Shown here one piece after another: positions 42,456 through 54,149 of a stretch of 64,000 bases of DNA (its first letter is position 1; each line of letters opens with the position of its first letter). The notes under the pieces are model-generated. The model did no database searches and was not told the origin of the DNA. It saw only the letters and a list, made by a program, of their open reading frames with translations. The stretch is from Timema cristinae. Taxonomy: Eukaryota; Arthropoda; Insecta; Phasmatodea; Timematidae. The DNA lies in the NCBI GenBank assembly GCA_039000515.1, contig JBCFYV010000591.1, forward strand, positions 1-64,000. The letters run 5' to 3'. The translations under genes and the position numbers were made by a program.

Positions 42456-45400
42456 CAATTATAGCTGTAATTGGTAGCCTTTAGCATAAGGCTACCTGAT
42501 ATGGTCGAGTGTTTATAGACTTGGATCATTTTAATTGGATTTAATTGGAAATACAATAATTAATAATATATCATTATGATGCGTTCGGTTTTTTGTAAAG
42601 TTGATTAACGGTGATTATGATGCCTTAATATCTCTTTACTTTTAATAAATTAAGATTGTGATATTTTTGTCATTGCTGTTCTTTATTCCGTTCATAAATA
42701 TGTGACTGATTATTGAATTTGCGATTAATATGATTTGGTTGTAAGTAAAAAGGGAGTTTTAAAATTAAAGAGTAATAAATATTATTGTAAAGTTATTCTA
42801 AACTGTCAACACTTGAAATTTGCAGCACGCAGCTAACAAATTATCGTTAATTGAAATGTGAATAGTCGTTTAAGTACTTACATCGATGCGTCTTTTATTC
42901 TCTGCAAGGACAAGAGCGTGGTAGTCCCAATTTGATGAGTGTCAATGGAGGGGCTCTCAACGGTTGGTAATATTTCTGAAAATAAATAAATAAGTTTTCT
43001 AAAATATTATAAATCTATAAGTAGCGTAGATTATGGTATATAGAGTTTTTTTTATTATAAAACATAAAGCCCTCTTTGAATAGGTTACTTAGGACTAAAT
43101 TTACTCAAAAATGTTTTTCAGGGGCTTTGCATATACAAGACAAAAGTGTACATACATATTCATGTCGTGACATATTCTCTTATGAGATAAGTAATTTTTT
43201 TTGTTTTTGGACCTCGTCTTACTACCCGTTCGAACCACACGCATAAATACTAATTACGCTAGTGCGGTTTCCATCGAGACTACCCAATGGCCGTTGAAAT
43301 TTACGTGATCTAGATTTTTGGCTAACTATTATGACTTGGGGCCGTATATGGCAGTTTACAAGCCACCTCGTTTAGATACAATGGCAAACCATTGATTCAA
43401 AGTATCCACAAAACCTGGATCTTTGGCTTCCTTCTTTCACCAATTTTTTTAAATTTAATTTATACCACTACACGTTTGGGCTACTACGCATATGTATTCA
43501 TTATGTTTAAGTGTTAGTGATAAGTATGGTTGAACTAATGAGGAAGTGTACGACCATTTGCGTGGAGGTAGAATAGAAAAAAGTTTAGGAAAAACCACCC
43601 TCAGCACACCCGAACGGGATTCGGACCCCGATCTCATCATAAGCAGTCTAGTCTATTTCGATAGTGACACCATAAACCACGTGGCCACGAAAGCAATATT
43701 TTATAAAAACACATGTTCCATGTCCATTATCCACTCCTAAATTTTGTTGTTGTTGCTGTAACAATCGTAAAGATATAGATTTTGGCACCTTGATTAGTTC
43801 CGATACCTGACAACTGATGTTAGGAGGTTAACTTTTATGGATTAGTGTTTTTTTTAAAAGGGCGGCAATCAAAAAGACTAAATTTTACAGGAAAACAGGA
43901 AAATGAAAAAAATAACTTAATAACACCCTTAAAAGTTGAAACTGTGTTCCCCTGGTAATTTTACCTGTTCATTTACCTCAACATTGACGCCCCCCTTAAG
44001 TTAATGTTTTGAAGCATCTATTGCAGGGCTATTCAATTAGTTATCCAAGTGGTCCATTTCGAAAACATCAAACTATTTGGCGTGCCATTCATTTAATTCA
44101 ATCTGGCAGTAATTTGTAATGTTATTAAATCATACTTTGTGTAGTTTAAGGGCGTGTAGGAGGAGGGTTTAATGAAACGTAATTTGATATTTTATATAAT
44201 ATTGATATATTTCAGTGAAATAAAAAATCTAGACAACTTACAAAAAGACTAATTACAAACAAAGCACTCCGTGATTACAATAAATAACACATAAACAATA
44301 AGCCAGGCAAATATCAACTGCGAGATATCTGCTGCTGTTCGGTGGAGGGGAGAGATGGTGTAAGTCACTCTCAGCCACCCAATCGCCCAACCACCTGTAT
44401 TGTTAAATGTCAAAAGCAAGAATAGGTTATAGAGCTCAGCCTTTATGTGGTGGTGCTTGGAAGGAGAGATAACGGGTCTAGAGAGGAGGTCGCACGCCAC
44501 TGGAGGGTAAGCTCGCAATCCCTTGTAAACACACATTGTTGGTGGCGCCAAGGACCGAGTAACACTGGGCTTGCATTTTCCTCCACCACCGATAAGAGAC
44601 TGAAGATCTATCTGGCTGTTCATGGTCAGGCGCCTCCACATACCGCCTGAATTATAGAACGAATCTCCAGTGATACATTAGTTGGACTTTCAATCCATGG
44701 GTCAATATGCGGAGTTTGACGAGCCGGATGTGATCCGCAATCTGCCAATTGAATAGCCTTTATCTATTGATTTAAATTTAAAGAATGCCTTTAAAAAAAT
44801 ACGGACATAAAGTTGAAAACATATTCTATTTTTTTAGATTATTTGAACTTTTATTTACAAACCAAATTATTATTATTCATATGTGTTGCAAGTGTTGACA
44901 CACTATTGTAAAATTTCATTATACAAGTCTTGGTATTCAACAGGCATATAGTGGGATCAGTTTTCGAATGTCTTTAATCTTTACTTCATTCATAGGAACC
45001 TTTTTGAAATACGTATATCAGTCTGGTATAACAAACAATCTCTTGATGTGGGCTACCTGAAAAGCAAAACGTTTTATGGATCAACCCATTAAAAGTCGTC
45101 TTGAACTGGATGCACCCTTTTCCCTCCCTTTTGAAAACAAATTAGAAGCTGCTAATTTCGAAGTGAAACTTTTCCTTCCAGTCCATGTCTTGCAATGCTT
45201 CATGCAGAAATTTTTCCACCAATTTATAATGTCTACAATCTCACTGCTATCAACTTTCTTGATCACAAATTTCCCTGGCTTCACGTCTTCAATCATGTAG
45301 GCCTACAGGATAATTTCATGAATATTGTAAATCATATCCTGGCTGCACAGTCTTTGACTATCACAAAGTCGCACAAGATGGAATTGTATGTATATATGCG

Positions 45401-45907
45401 TGTATGCGTGCGTACGTATGTACGTATGTATGTATGTATGTATGTTTGTTTGTATGAATGTATATGTATGATTTTTATTTTTGAGCCGGACAGTTGTCTG
45501 AAAAAAGACAATACTCAGTGTAGGTATCAGGTACTTCTTTTAAGAAATTAAAAAAAAGCATATCCCATCGGGAAGTTTTACACCCTCCCTGTCATAAAAA
45601 ACATAAAGAATGCTCAAGTATGATTAAATGTTATGAATGCAAAAACTATTAATGGTCAACCGTCTTAGGAAAACATTTAAGAAGTCTTGTAAAGATTGAT
45701 ATTTTGCATGTTATCAAAACTTAATTATAAAACATTAGTTTCTCCTTTTCCTATTGCTGAGGGCTCATGTCATAAGAAGTCATAACATTTCTGGTTCCTT
45801 TTTTTGTGAACTATTAACTCAGCTACAGCTGCACATTTTGCTTCTAGATTTATATGTGGTGATAATGAGTTATTTGGAAGCATTCTTTTAGATTTGATGT
45901 TTTTCTA
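42456..45907. other. 3.4-kb interval with weak relics only
   Basis: 43205-43260 has a fragment of the SINE 3' end (CTCGTCTTACTACCCGTTCG). 43540-43735 has a reverse T-arm-like GGATTCGGACCCC. 44945-45300 on the minus strand has short protein-like stretches (DVKPGKFVIKKV, FKKVPMNEVKIKDIRKLIPL) that may be an old transposon gene. 45400-45460 is a (GTAT)n microsatellite. 44249-44641 has a 130-codon minus frame with no domain. None supports a gene. Confidence 0.4.
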
Positions 45908-47132
45908 CAGGGTGGCCTACGGAAAAGTAGACCACCTCCTATATCTAGCAGGCGCCTCACTCTGAAATGGAGGTCAATCCCCTTCCGCCCATATTGTGAC
46001 ATGAAGAATGAGCAAGTGAACTGCTTGTCTGAAGCTATATTGATTTACCCACAAGTTACAACAGATGCTGAAAGTGATTACCGTCCATGTCTATGCATTT
46101 ATGGGCACGTTGCAGCATGCTAGCCGCTACTGCCTGCAGCTCTTCGACAGTGATGTTGTGGATGGCATTCGTGATGTTTTCCTTGAGTTCATCCAGAGTA
46201 TGCGGATTATTAGCATACACTTTCTGCTTTAAATTTGCCCACAAATAAAAATTGCGCGAGGGCAAATCCGGAGATTAGGGTGGCCATAACCCCATTGCTC
46301 ACAGTTCACTCTTCCGTAAACAACTCGCGAACCCATGCCAATGAGTCGCGGGAGGTGTAGCATGTTGCTCCATATTGTTGGATAAAGCAGTACAATCTTT
46401 CTTCTGGTGTCAGTTGGTCATAAAACTGTTCAAACATGTCTAGATAAACCGCAGTATTCACTGTTGAACCGAAGAAAATTGGGCCCACTACTCGTCTCCC
46501 CGAAACTGCACACCAAACACCAATTTTCTGGTCGTGCAGTGGTTTTTCGTGAGTGATTTACAGTAGACCAGTATCTCGTGTTCTGTGTATTCACGTAACC
46601 TGATAAATGAAACTCATATGCAAACCTTTCAGCGCCCGCTGACACGTCGTTCGTGATACACCGACTTGCTGGAACCGTCTCCAAGTTGATTTTTGGGGGC
46701 TATTTTCAATCCACTGCTGAATGGCACCAACGACTTCGGGCATCCGAACTGACGGAGGCCTCGGTTTCTTCATGTTTGCGATAGAGCTGGTTTGGCACCA
46801 CTTCTGCACAAGGCTCTGAATACAATGTTTAGTCGGTGGTTTAATGTCAGGGTATTTGTCAGTGAAATCCTCTTGCGTTTCCTTAATTGATCCGCTTCGC
46901 ACATAGCCTTAAACTATCGTTATTCGCTGTTGCAGGGAGAACATCATCTTTTTTACACGACAAGCAGAGAAGGACTGAAACCAACTGATTAAAAAGGGAA
47001 ATTAACGTTGTGACTTTGCACACGGGGCGACACGACGTCGCCAGACGGGAGGAAGGGGATTGACCTCCTCCATTTCAGAGTGAGGTGCCTTCTGGATATA
47101 GGAGGTGGGCTACTTTTCCATGGGCCGTCCTG
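45908..47132 (-). mobile_element. Tc1/mariner-superfamily DNA transposon, 1225 bp, decayed
   Basis: TA duplications at 45906-45907 and 47133-47134. The ends are inverted repeats of about 80 bp: left CAGGGTGGCCTACGG and right, reversed, CAGGACGGCCCATGG, with a shared AAAAGTAG, CCACCTCCTATATC, CTCACTCTGAAATGGAGG and TCAATCCCCTTCC. A single broken transposase lies on the minus strand. Confidence 0.9.
46056..46940 (-). pseudogene. Tc1/mariner-superfamily transposase (DUF4817-type N-terminus), inactivated
   Basis: Reading minus from about 46940: an N-terminal helix-turn-helix region (YVRSGSIKETQEDFTDKYPD, then LVQKWCQTSSIANMKKPRPP), a second helix-turn-helix (STWRRFQQVGVSRTTCQRAL), and then the DDE core in pieces: GPIFFGSTVNTAVYLDMFE, FIQQYGATCYTSRD (where a QQDGA..H motif is expected, so the second catalytic Asp is now Tyr), SPDLPSRNFYLWANLKQKVY and a C-terminal segment to 46056. 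There is a stop before GYVRSG and at least two frame changes. The enzyme would cut at the inverted ends and integrate at TA. Confidence 0.85.
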
Positions 47133-47134
47133 TA

Positions 47135-48255
47135 CTAGATGATAAAGTGTGTCATATTTAATTAAATATTATCTAGACATCATGAATTAATACATACTAC
47201 ACTGGTAGCTATAAAAACATAAAAAAATAAACGTGAAACCCATTACTGAAACACAAAGCTAAATATTATTGATGTTTCACTCATGTTTAGACAGTGTTTT
47301 TTTTATTAATTTAGATACCATGAATCAAATAAAAAGAGTCAGAGTAGGATATAAGAGTGGTTGTATTGTGGGCTGTTAAAATATATATACAAAACATAGT
47401 AAATAAATAAATAACATTTTACACTTTTTCTGGTGGGCCATAGGAGGAAGAAATACTAAATAGGTGGGTTCAGGAACCCAACATAAAATTTATTAAATCT
47501 ATCATTTATATTTGTATGAGTCCTGACTTTTTACCAAGATGAATAAAGAGAAGAACGAGTTGAAAAACTAAATTAATTTATCTTTATATTAAATTCAATT
47601 CAATAAACATTAACATTTCTTGACCTACCACATATTCCAGTCAAACTGGCAGTTATATATGTCATCGTTGTGACTTGTATTTTTTATGAAAATTTTCAAA
47701 ACAAAATAATTACTAGCTCAACTCCTAAGTTTTGTTAGTGATAGTTTGAAAATCATTGCCTAGTATGGGCCTAATTTTAATATTGCATGGTGGGAGCCTT
47801 ACACGTCTGCCTTAAAACATTGGGATTATACAAGTCGAGTTTCTATACAAACATCGATCAAATTAGTTACGCAACCTGCTATAAATAAATCTAATACCTT
47901 CTTAAATGACTGATGGTCGTCATATCAGGCTTAATATATGAAAATAGTATTGTAAAAAGAATGTGGTCTGACCGCGCGCTAATTGTTACTTGCCTTCCTT
48001 CAAGCCGGCTACATACGACCTGCTTTGGTCAGGTGGTCGGGCCAATTTGGTAATATTAAACGCAATATCAGGTCGTGTGTATATGTGTCATCTGACATAT
48101 TTTTTCAATTTCATGTTGCGTGATGTCGGGTGGGCAGAACATTCGACAGCCGGACACGCCAGACCAAATCATGTGTCTGTAGCATTGTCGGTGGTTTGGC
48201 GCGTCAGTCGAGTTTTAAACAACGGTGCGAGTAGTATTGTTCATGTAGGTACGTA
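47135..48255. other. AT-rich spacer
   Basis: No gene. A more GC-rich 250-bp patch before the MADF relic (47970-48250) contains inverted, repeated GGTCAGGTGG/CCAGACC-like words and could be its promoter or a transposon end. Confidence 0.35.
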
Positions 48256-48790
48256 ATGGCAGCCATAACTACCGAGTGCGAAGTTATTGTAGAATTTTTA
48301 AACCTGTATAAAGATTTAACGTGCTTATGTGATAGTTATAATAAATTGTATAACATTTAAGATGCAAGGAACCAAGCCCTCCAGATCCTAATGGATGGAT
48401 TGAAAATTATAAAAAAGATGCAGTTACTTCAACTGTGAAAAATAATTGAAAATATGAGGGCTAATTTTAAAAGATAGTCTAAAAATAAGTAAACAAAAAT
48501 ATTTACAATACTTAAATATTAATTAACTTAGCCAAATATTAAAAAAAGCTGTAAAAATAAACATGTGATTAATTTATAACTATAAAAAAAATGTTTCATG
48601 TTCATTCCAGGTGCAACAAAGTAAAAGCACGGGTGCGAGAGCAGGAGATGTACATAAACCTACATATTGGTACTATGAATATCTAATATTTTTGGATGAG
48701 AAGGATACATTCAATAGAAGTGGAGCCGACACTAAGGGCACCTGTGCTGATAATGAGGTAGGTACATGTTTAAACTTTTATAGGTACCTA
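48256..48790 (+). pseudogene. MADF-domain protein relic, possibly two exons
   Basis: ATG 48256 opens MAAITTECEVIVEFLNLYKD LTCLC..., which follows the MADF pattern (acidic start, 'FI.LY...P.LWD', then ARNQALQILMDGL). A stop occurs after YNKLYNI and frames shift before a block ending NMRANFKR-like. A possible donor GTAAAC lies near 48489 and an acceptor TTCCAG at 48605-48610. The second exon, VQQSKSTGARAGDVHKPTYW YYEYLIFLDE, is the typical end of a MADF domain ('S.G.G...Y.P.W..Y..L.FL'). MADF proteins are DNA-binding regulators, and PIF/Harbinger transposons also encode MADF/Myb-like partners. Which origin applies here is undecided. Confidence 0.6.
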
Positions 48791-49211
48791 CATAAAATCA
48801 CGGAATACGTTTATCATTCTCTCTAGAAAATGTACATTATCTTTGTGAATAAAATATTCAGTAAATATATTCCTAAAATTCTTGCCATCCTCTGTATGTT
48901 GTCTTTGGTTATTTAGTGCAAGGATTAATAACGTATTTCCCTGGCGCCAGTCGCCTTCCTTAAATGTTTCGTTGCACGGATATCATCAGCAAATGCACAA
49001 GCTAAATTCTGAGGCAACAGAATCTCAATTTTGTTCAGGATATTTGTATGGTTCAAAAACCTCTGTCTTTAAGTTTGCTTGAGAAGTAAGTAGTCAATAA
49101 AGGGCAGGAAAACAGAAAATTTGTAATACTTCTCAGCATTATTTGCTTCATAGTTATCTCGTTTTGTTTGTCGCACAACTGTATGTGGTATCTCTTGCTG
49201 ATGACCTATAG

Positions 49212-51044
49212 TTAGAGCGACTTTTTCAGCATAGCTATACATTTATTGAAATTAACTATCATGTCTGTTAATTCTTTTTGCAGACTCTCACACAAGTCAA
49301 TACATTTAGTTAGATCTATCTGTTTTGACTGTAAAGGTTGGGCTAATCCGTTTGAAAGGTTAAAGACAAGATTAACTATTACCATGGACAAAAAAAAGGT
49401 AAGACTTATGTATAGCTGCTGAGAAATAAAAGGTTTGCTTGATGTGTCAGAATCATTGAATTCATGAATGTCAATTAGTGCTTCTACAATAGGTAGAAAG
49501 AAGTACACCAAAAGTGCGATAGCATCCAGACATTCCACCCAAAGAGTGTCACAGAATTTAATGAGTATTGTCCTGTATGCACCTTGAACAAGTGGTAAAA
49601 TGTTTTTCTTTAGAACTGCTTCTCTTTTAGATGATGCGCTAATAAATGTAATTATACTATTTATTGTGGATGAACAGTTTCTTATAGTAAGCATTATACA
49701 AGCGTGACTGAGAGCTAAAACGGATGAGGGGTTGGAACATTGGACATACAGTGCCTGCGGGTAGGTTTATTTTATTTTTGCTGCATAATCATTAAATCGG
49801 CCACTCATGTTGCTTGCAACATCAACACATATTTCTCGAATGTTATTTAAATTCACTCATAAATCATGAAGTTATTTTAAAAGTTTGCTAAAGCAAAGCC
49901 ATGGACATCATAAAACGGTACAAACTTAAGGAAATCTTCACATACTGTGAAACTATCTCTTTCACTCTCCACATATCGAATACAGAGAGAGAACTGCTCT
50001 ATTCCAGCAATGTCTGCTGTTTCGCCAGCAAGAACATTTATATATTATGACCTAATAATTGTTTCTACAGTTTTAATAGTAATAATACCCCCGAAAGTTT
50101 CAATTATTTAATTTTGTATACAAGGGCTTAGGTAGGTGGCATTAACATTTGAATTTTCAAGATGTGCTTTCAGAGTTTCATCTCCTGCTTCAACTCTAAA
50201 ACGAAGTAGTGCCCTAAATTTGCTATCATTTACTTATTATCATACACTATTGTCCCAAAGTCACTATGTCCTTTCAATGGAAGGCCCTCTTTTCCAAAGA
50301 ATATTATAGTTTTTACTACAAAGGTAAGTTTTTCCATAGTTTCTGTTATTTTATCTTTGACCTGCTTGTTTAGTTGTGTTTGGATATTATATGTCTTCTA
50401 TTGTCTTCTATTCAAACAAAGAGATACAATTTTAAGCCAGAGTGCAAACCTTTTTGTGGTATTCCCCTGATTCATGATTCCTAAGTTCTTCCTTGGCTTT
50501 TTTTCATTTTATAAAAGCATTCCTAACCAAATAACCTAAGTAAGCATGTGTCCCTCTAACTGATTCATAATTGGCTGAAAATATGGCACAAACATTGCAG
50601 AAACCACCTTTCTTTTCATCAGAGTATGCCAAACAACGAAATTTGAACAAAGTTTCTTTAAAATTTAAAATTCCTGTCACCTGGCGGGAAATTGTAGGTT
50701 TCACAAGGTATCCGCGTATTTAAAAAATATATATATTTCTCTACATCTGAGTAAGAGGACGAAAAAACCGTACACTGTATTTGTAATACAATGCAATTAA
50801 GGAAGAGGACTCTTGTTGACTTGAGCCTGCTCGGCCTTTAGCTTTATCTTAACATGTTCGGATTTAGCTTTCCAATATCAAGGTAATTAGTCAGTTTCGA
50901 GCTCAGGACCAGGAAAGTTGATAGATGAGGATCCTTCCTTATGTTTAGCGTATTCTTGCTCATCCTCTTCAGTGTTTTTTTTGTTTTTTTACTTACATTA
51001 GGAAAATACGTTTCTAACCTCTTCATAGAGACAACACTGGTCAC
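49212..51044 (-). pseudogene. hAT-type transposase relic (ZMYM1/DUF4371-like)
   Basis: Minus-strand blocks in the expected order: an N-terminal tail with ETYFPNVSKK and LTNYLDIGKL; a TTF-type zinc-finger region (FRCLAYSDEKKGGFCNVCAIF, 50504-50704); a core with ADIAGIEQFSLCIRYVESE- and FLKFVPFYDVHGFA-like text (about 50040-49890); and 49694-49212 with FCDTLWVECLDAI and the hydrophobic SQQLYISLTFFLSMVIVNLV helix. This matches zinc-finger MYM-type 1-like hAT proteins with DUF4371. Many stops and shifts make it inactive. No terminal repeats were found. Confidence 0.7.
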
Positions 51045-51955
51045 TGCATGTGATTTAATGAAAATAATTTAACTGGGAGAGTTATAACTAAACTGTGTGC
51101 CTAATTTCTAGAATCACAAATGTAGGCAAAATCCTTATTTAAAATCTAGTTTTAGTAATTGTTTAGCACTTAAAATCACCAGTCAGTAGCTACCACTTTA
51201 AAACTATAAACAATACAATAAAACTTTAACAGATTGAGTGAGACGGCGATAGAGCGCACACAGACAGCAGTCAACAGAGAACACACAACACAACACAACT
51301 CTGCTGAAAACTTAAATCAGAGAAAAGGAAGCCTGGAGGTAGGAATAGAAGTGCCACTATGTCCTTAAACCAAACACACAAGCGTTACAAACAAATTAGC
51401 ACGAAACTGCCCCAATCAATCGATTTAACTATCGAACAAGCACCATATATCGGTACAAAATAATATTTTTATAATCACATTTCAATGTTGATATTACGAT
51501 ATATTATTGTACACTTACAGAAACATTCTGTGAAACTTGTGTATGTTCTGTTTCTTCTTTTGTTGGTAGATAATGCTCTAGGTTGGTTTAGATTTGGGGG
51601 GGGGGGTATATTTTTTCATCAACCCCCACCCCTGCGTATGCACCTGGGCTGTGGTTGTGACCATAGAGGAGCTATGACAAAATCGCATGTTGTGATTTCA
51701 GAACCAATATTTTGTGACTATTCTTGTCCACTTTCAGTTTCGTGGGGTCCCTATCACCCAAGGCACAGCACGTCCTCAGGTTGCGGATAGAGGATACGGC
51801 CTTCAGATATGAAGGGCGGCTGCGAACATATTGAATAAGCAGTCGCGGACAGCGGATAGGGCTGGTCCCCCAGCTTGGGGGTTGGGCGTGGGCGTGATGA
51901 GATCTCGCCGTAAAACATTTGACGAAATAGATCAAGAACAGATCAGATTTTTACT
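51045..51955. other. spacer
   Basis: A possible upstream flank of the hAT relic and a G-run (G13) at about 51598-51610 facing CAACCCCCACCCC. No gene. Confidence 0.4.
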
Positions 51956-52790
51956 ATGCGGCAAATATTAGACAAAAACTTGGAATTCGATATGACAGCA
52001 CATAAATTATACATAGATTTTAAAAAGGCCTATGATTCAATTAAAAAGAAAATAATATATGAGATTTTACTTAAGTTTGGAGTAACCAAAAAACTGGTCA
52101 AGCTAATTGAGGTATGTTTGAGACATACGCATGGCAGGGTACGGGTTGGATCTCACATGCTTTCTAAATACATAATGGATTGAAACAAGGAGATGCACTT
52201 TCCTTAGGGTATGCTATTAGGGTAATACTAGTGAGTAGGGAAGGGTTGAAATTAAACGGTACAATACAGATATTAGGGTACGCAAATGATTTAGCTTTGT
52301 TAAATAATAGTGAGGAAGCTGTTGCAAGAAATGCAGACCTTTTATTAGAGGCTAGTAAGGAAATAGGTTTAGAAAAAATGCTGAAAAGACAGAGTGAGTA
52401 TGATAATTTAGATATTACAGTAAATAACATACCATTTGATAGGGTTAAGGAATTCAAATATCTAGGAACAATTTTAACTAGATATAATAATATTGGATTG
52501 GAAAGTAGAAAAAAAATACAATCGAGCAATGCTTGTTATTACTCGGTGGGTAAGTTGTTGGCGTCTCGCCTGCTGAAATTTAAAACTCAGAATATACAAA
52601 GCTATTATTTTACTGGTTGTTCTCTATGGGTGAGAAACATGGCCTCCTACCTTAAATGACGAAAACATATTTAGGATGTTCGAAAACAAGGGGCTTGGGT
52701 AGATATTTGGTCCAAAAATGGATGAATATAGGAGGAGTGGAGGAGAATACATGATGAGCTGCATACCCTGTACGAGGAGTGGTGACTCAT
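51956..52790 (+). pseudogene. RTE-type LINE reverse transcriptase relic
   Basis: The frame from 51956 has LYIDFKKAYDSIKKKIIYEI (RT motif A region), a stop at YIMD* before KQGDALS (motif B), and then 52180-52659 with GYANDLALL where FAYADD-like is expected, so the first catalytic Asp is Asn. KEFKYLGTIL and a C-terminal RMFENKGL..IFGPKMDEYRR-like end follow at about 52670-52730. These are hallmarks of the RTE clade. 5' truncated, and it lacks 'SPLLF' between motifs B and C. Inactive. Confidence 0.8.
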
Positions 52791-53288
52791 GTATGCTCGA
52801 ACATATGTGCACGTGAACACCCAATATTTATATTAACATTAACTATATAATATTTTAATTTCAAATAAGCCTATCGTTCTTTTATTTTTATTACCACTTT
52901 GCTGGTGTAGTGTTCAGCAATTGTGTCGTGTGTGAACGCTAAAGACATGTTCCTGATTAGTTTGACAAGAAGCTGTGATTGGTGGAAAATTAGTTCCATT
53001 TGGATTAATAATGCGCATGCCCACAACAAAACGACGTAGTTCTAATGGTAGATTGAACCTGAGGAATGTGCAAATCCAATGCTGTGAACATTTGAGTGTT
53101 TTTACCAGCTGAAATCTTTGTTTTTCTTATATTGCCCCCTTCCCCTCTCTATCTCTAGAGACACTCTAGATTATCTAAACAAACTGGGAAGTTTGTGACG
53201 TTCTTGAATCCAGTTGGTAGGCTGTGTAGACTATAGAGTAAGCAAACAATTTTGCCAAACTATTTAAAGTAACGATCCTCATCAATGT
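52791..53288. other. spacer
   Basis: Nothing recognised. Confidence 0.4.
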
Positions 53289-54060
53289 AGCCATGCTCTT
53301 CACATGGAAAAGAAAGTACTACAGGCCGGACCCACTCCGGTTGTTCGGAGAACAGATCAGATGGGCGGATAGTGTTAAGTACCTGGGACTTACGCTGGGC
53401 ACAAAACTGACCTGGAGACGACACTGTAACGAAAGACTCAACAAGGCGAGGCAAAGGCTGGGAGTCCTAGGCCCACTGCTTAACAGGCGTAGCGCCCTGT
53501 CTACAAGGAACGGTCTGACGCTGTACAAGCAGCTGCTCAGGCCGATCCTCGACTATGCGTGTCCCGCTTGGGGTCACCTGGTGGACACGTATATGAGGAG
53601 GATGCAGGCGTTCCAGAGCGTATGTCTGAGGATCATTGTGGGCGCACCTTGGTATGTCCGGAATGAGACTCTTCATCGTGACCTGGATATGCCTACCATC
53701 AAGGACCACTTCCGGAAACTGGCGCAGTCCTTCTACGCCAGACTTCCCGGTGCCACCAATCCTCTTATCCAGGGGCTTGGGAACTACGTCATCGACCCTG
53801 GTGGGTGTCATCGACGTCCCAAAGCCCTGCTCGGATAAGCGAGATGTGTCAACAGTGGTTTGGGAGGCTCTCACCCAGCCCCCCATAGAGTAGTGTCTCC
53901 GCACGTAACTCTAAAAAACCCTTAGTCGGTTTCTCAATTTCTTACCCCCCCCCTTTTTTACCCCCAATATTACTAATACTATGTAATCTCTGTTTCTTTG
54001 TTACAGAACTTCGCGAAACGCGACAACCCGTTTTTTAAATTTTTGCGAACCACACGGTGT
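53289..54060 (+). mobile_element. LINE copy B (same family as copy A), 5' truncated
   Basis: Starts abruptly at ATGCTCTTCACATGG, within RT after the catalytic motif. It continues through the C-terminal domain to RRPKALLG and its stop at 53838, then part of the 3' UTR to about 54060 (CCACACGGTGTGA). The coding part has no lesion and keeps the frame where copy A has an extra base. 5' truncation is typical of LINE insertion. It ends before the CCAAT/TATA block, so its 3' end is also cut. Confidence 0.85.
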
Positions 54061-54149
54061 GAAGTGTGTCAATGTAGCCACAATTTTGACAAGAGGGGGG
54101 AGGGGGTGGTGAAGGCCTAAGAAATGTCAGGGTTATTTCAATAACAAGA

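Noticed and set aside
44249..44641. 130-codon minus frame
   Set aside because: No recognisable domain, no promoter or start support, and composition like other non-coding repeats.
45061..45300. 74-codon plus frame
   Set aside because: The opposite strand reads more like a decayed protein, but neither can be assigned to a family.
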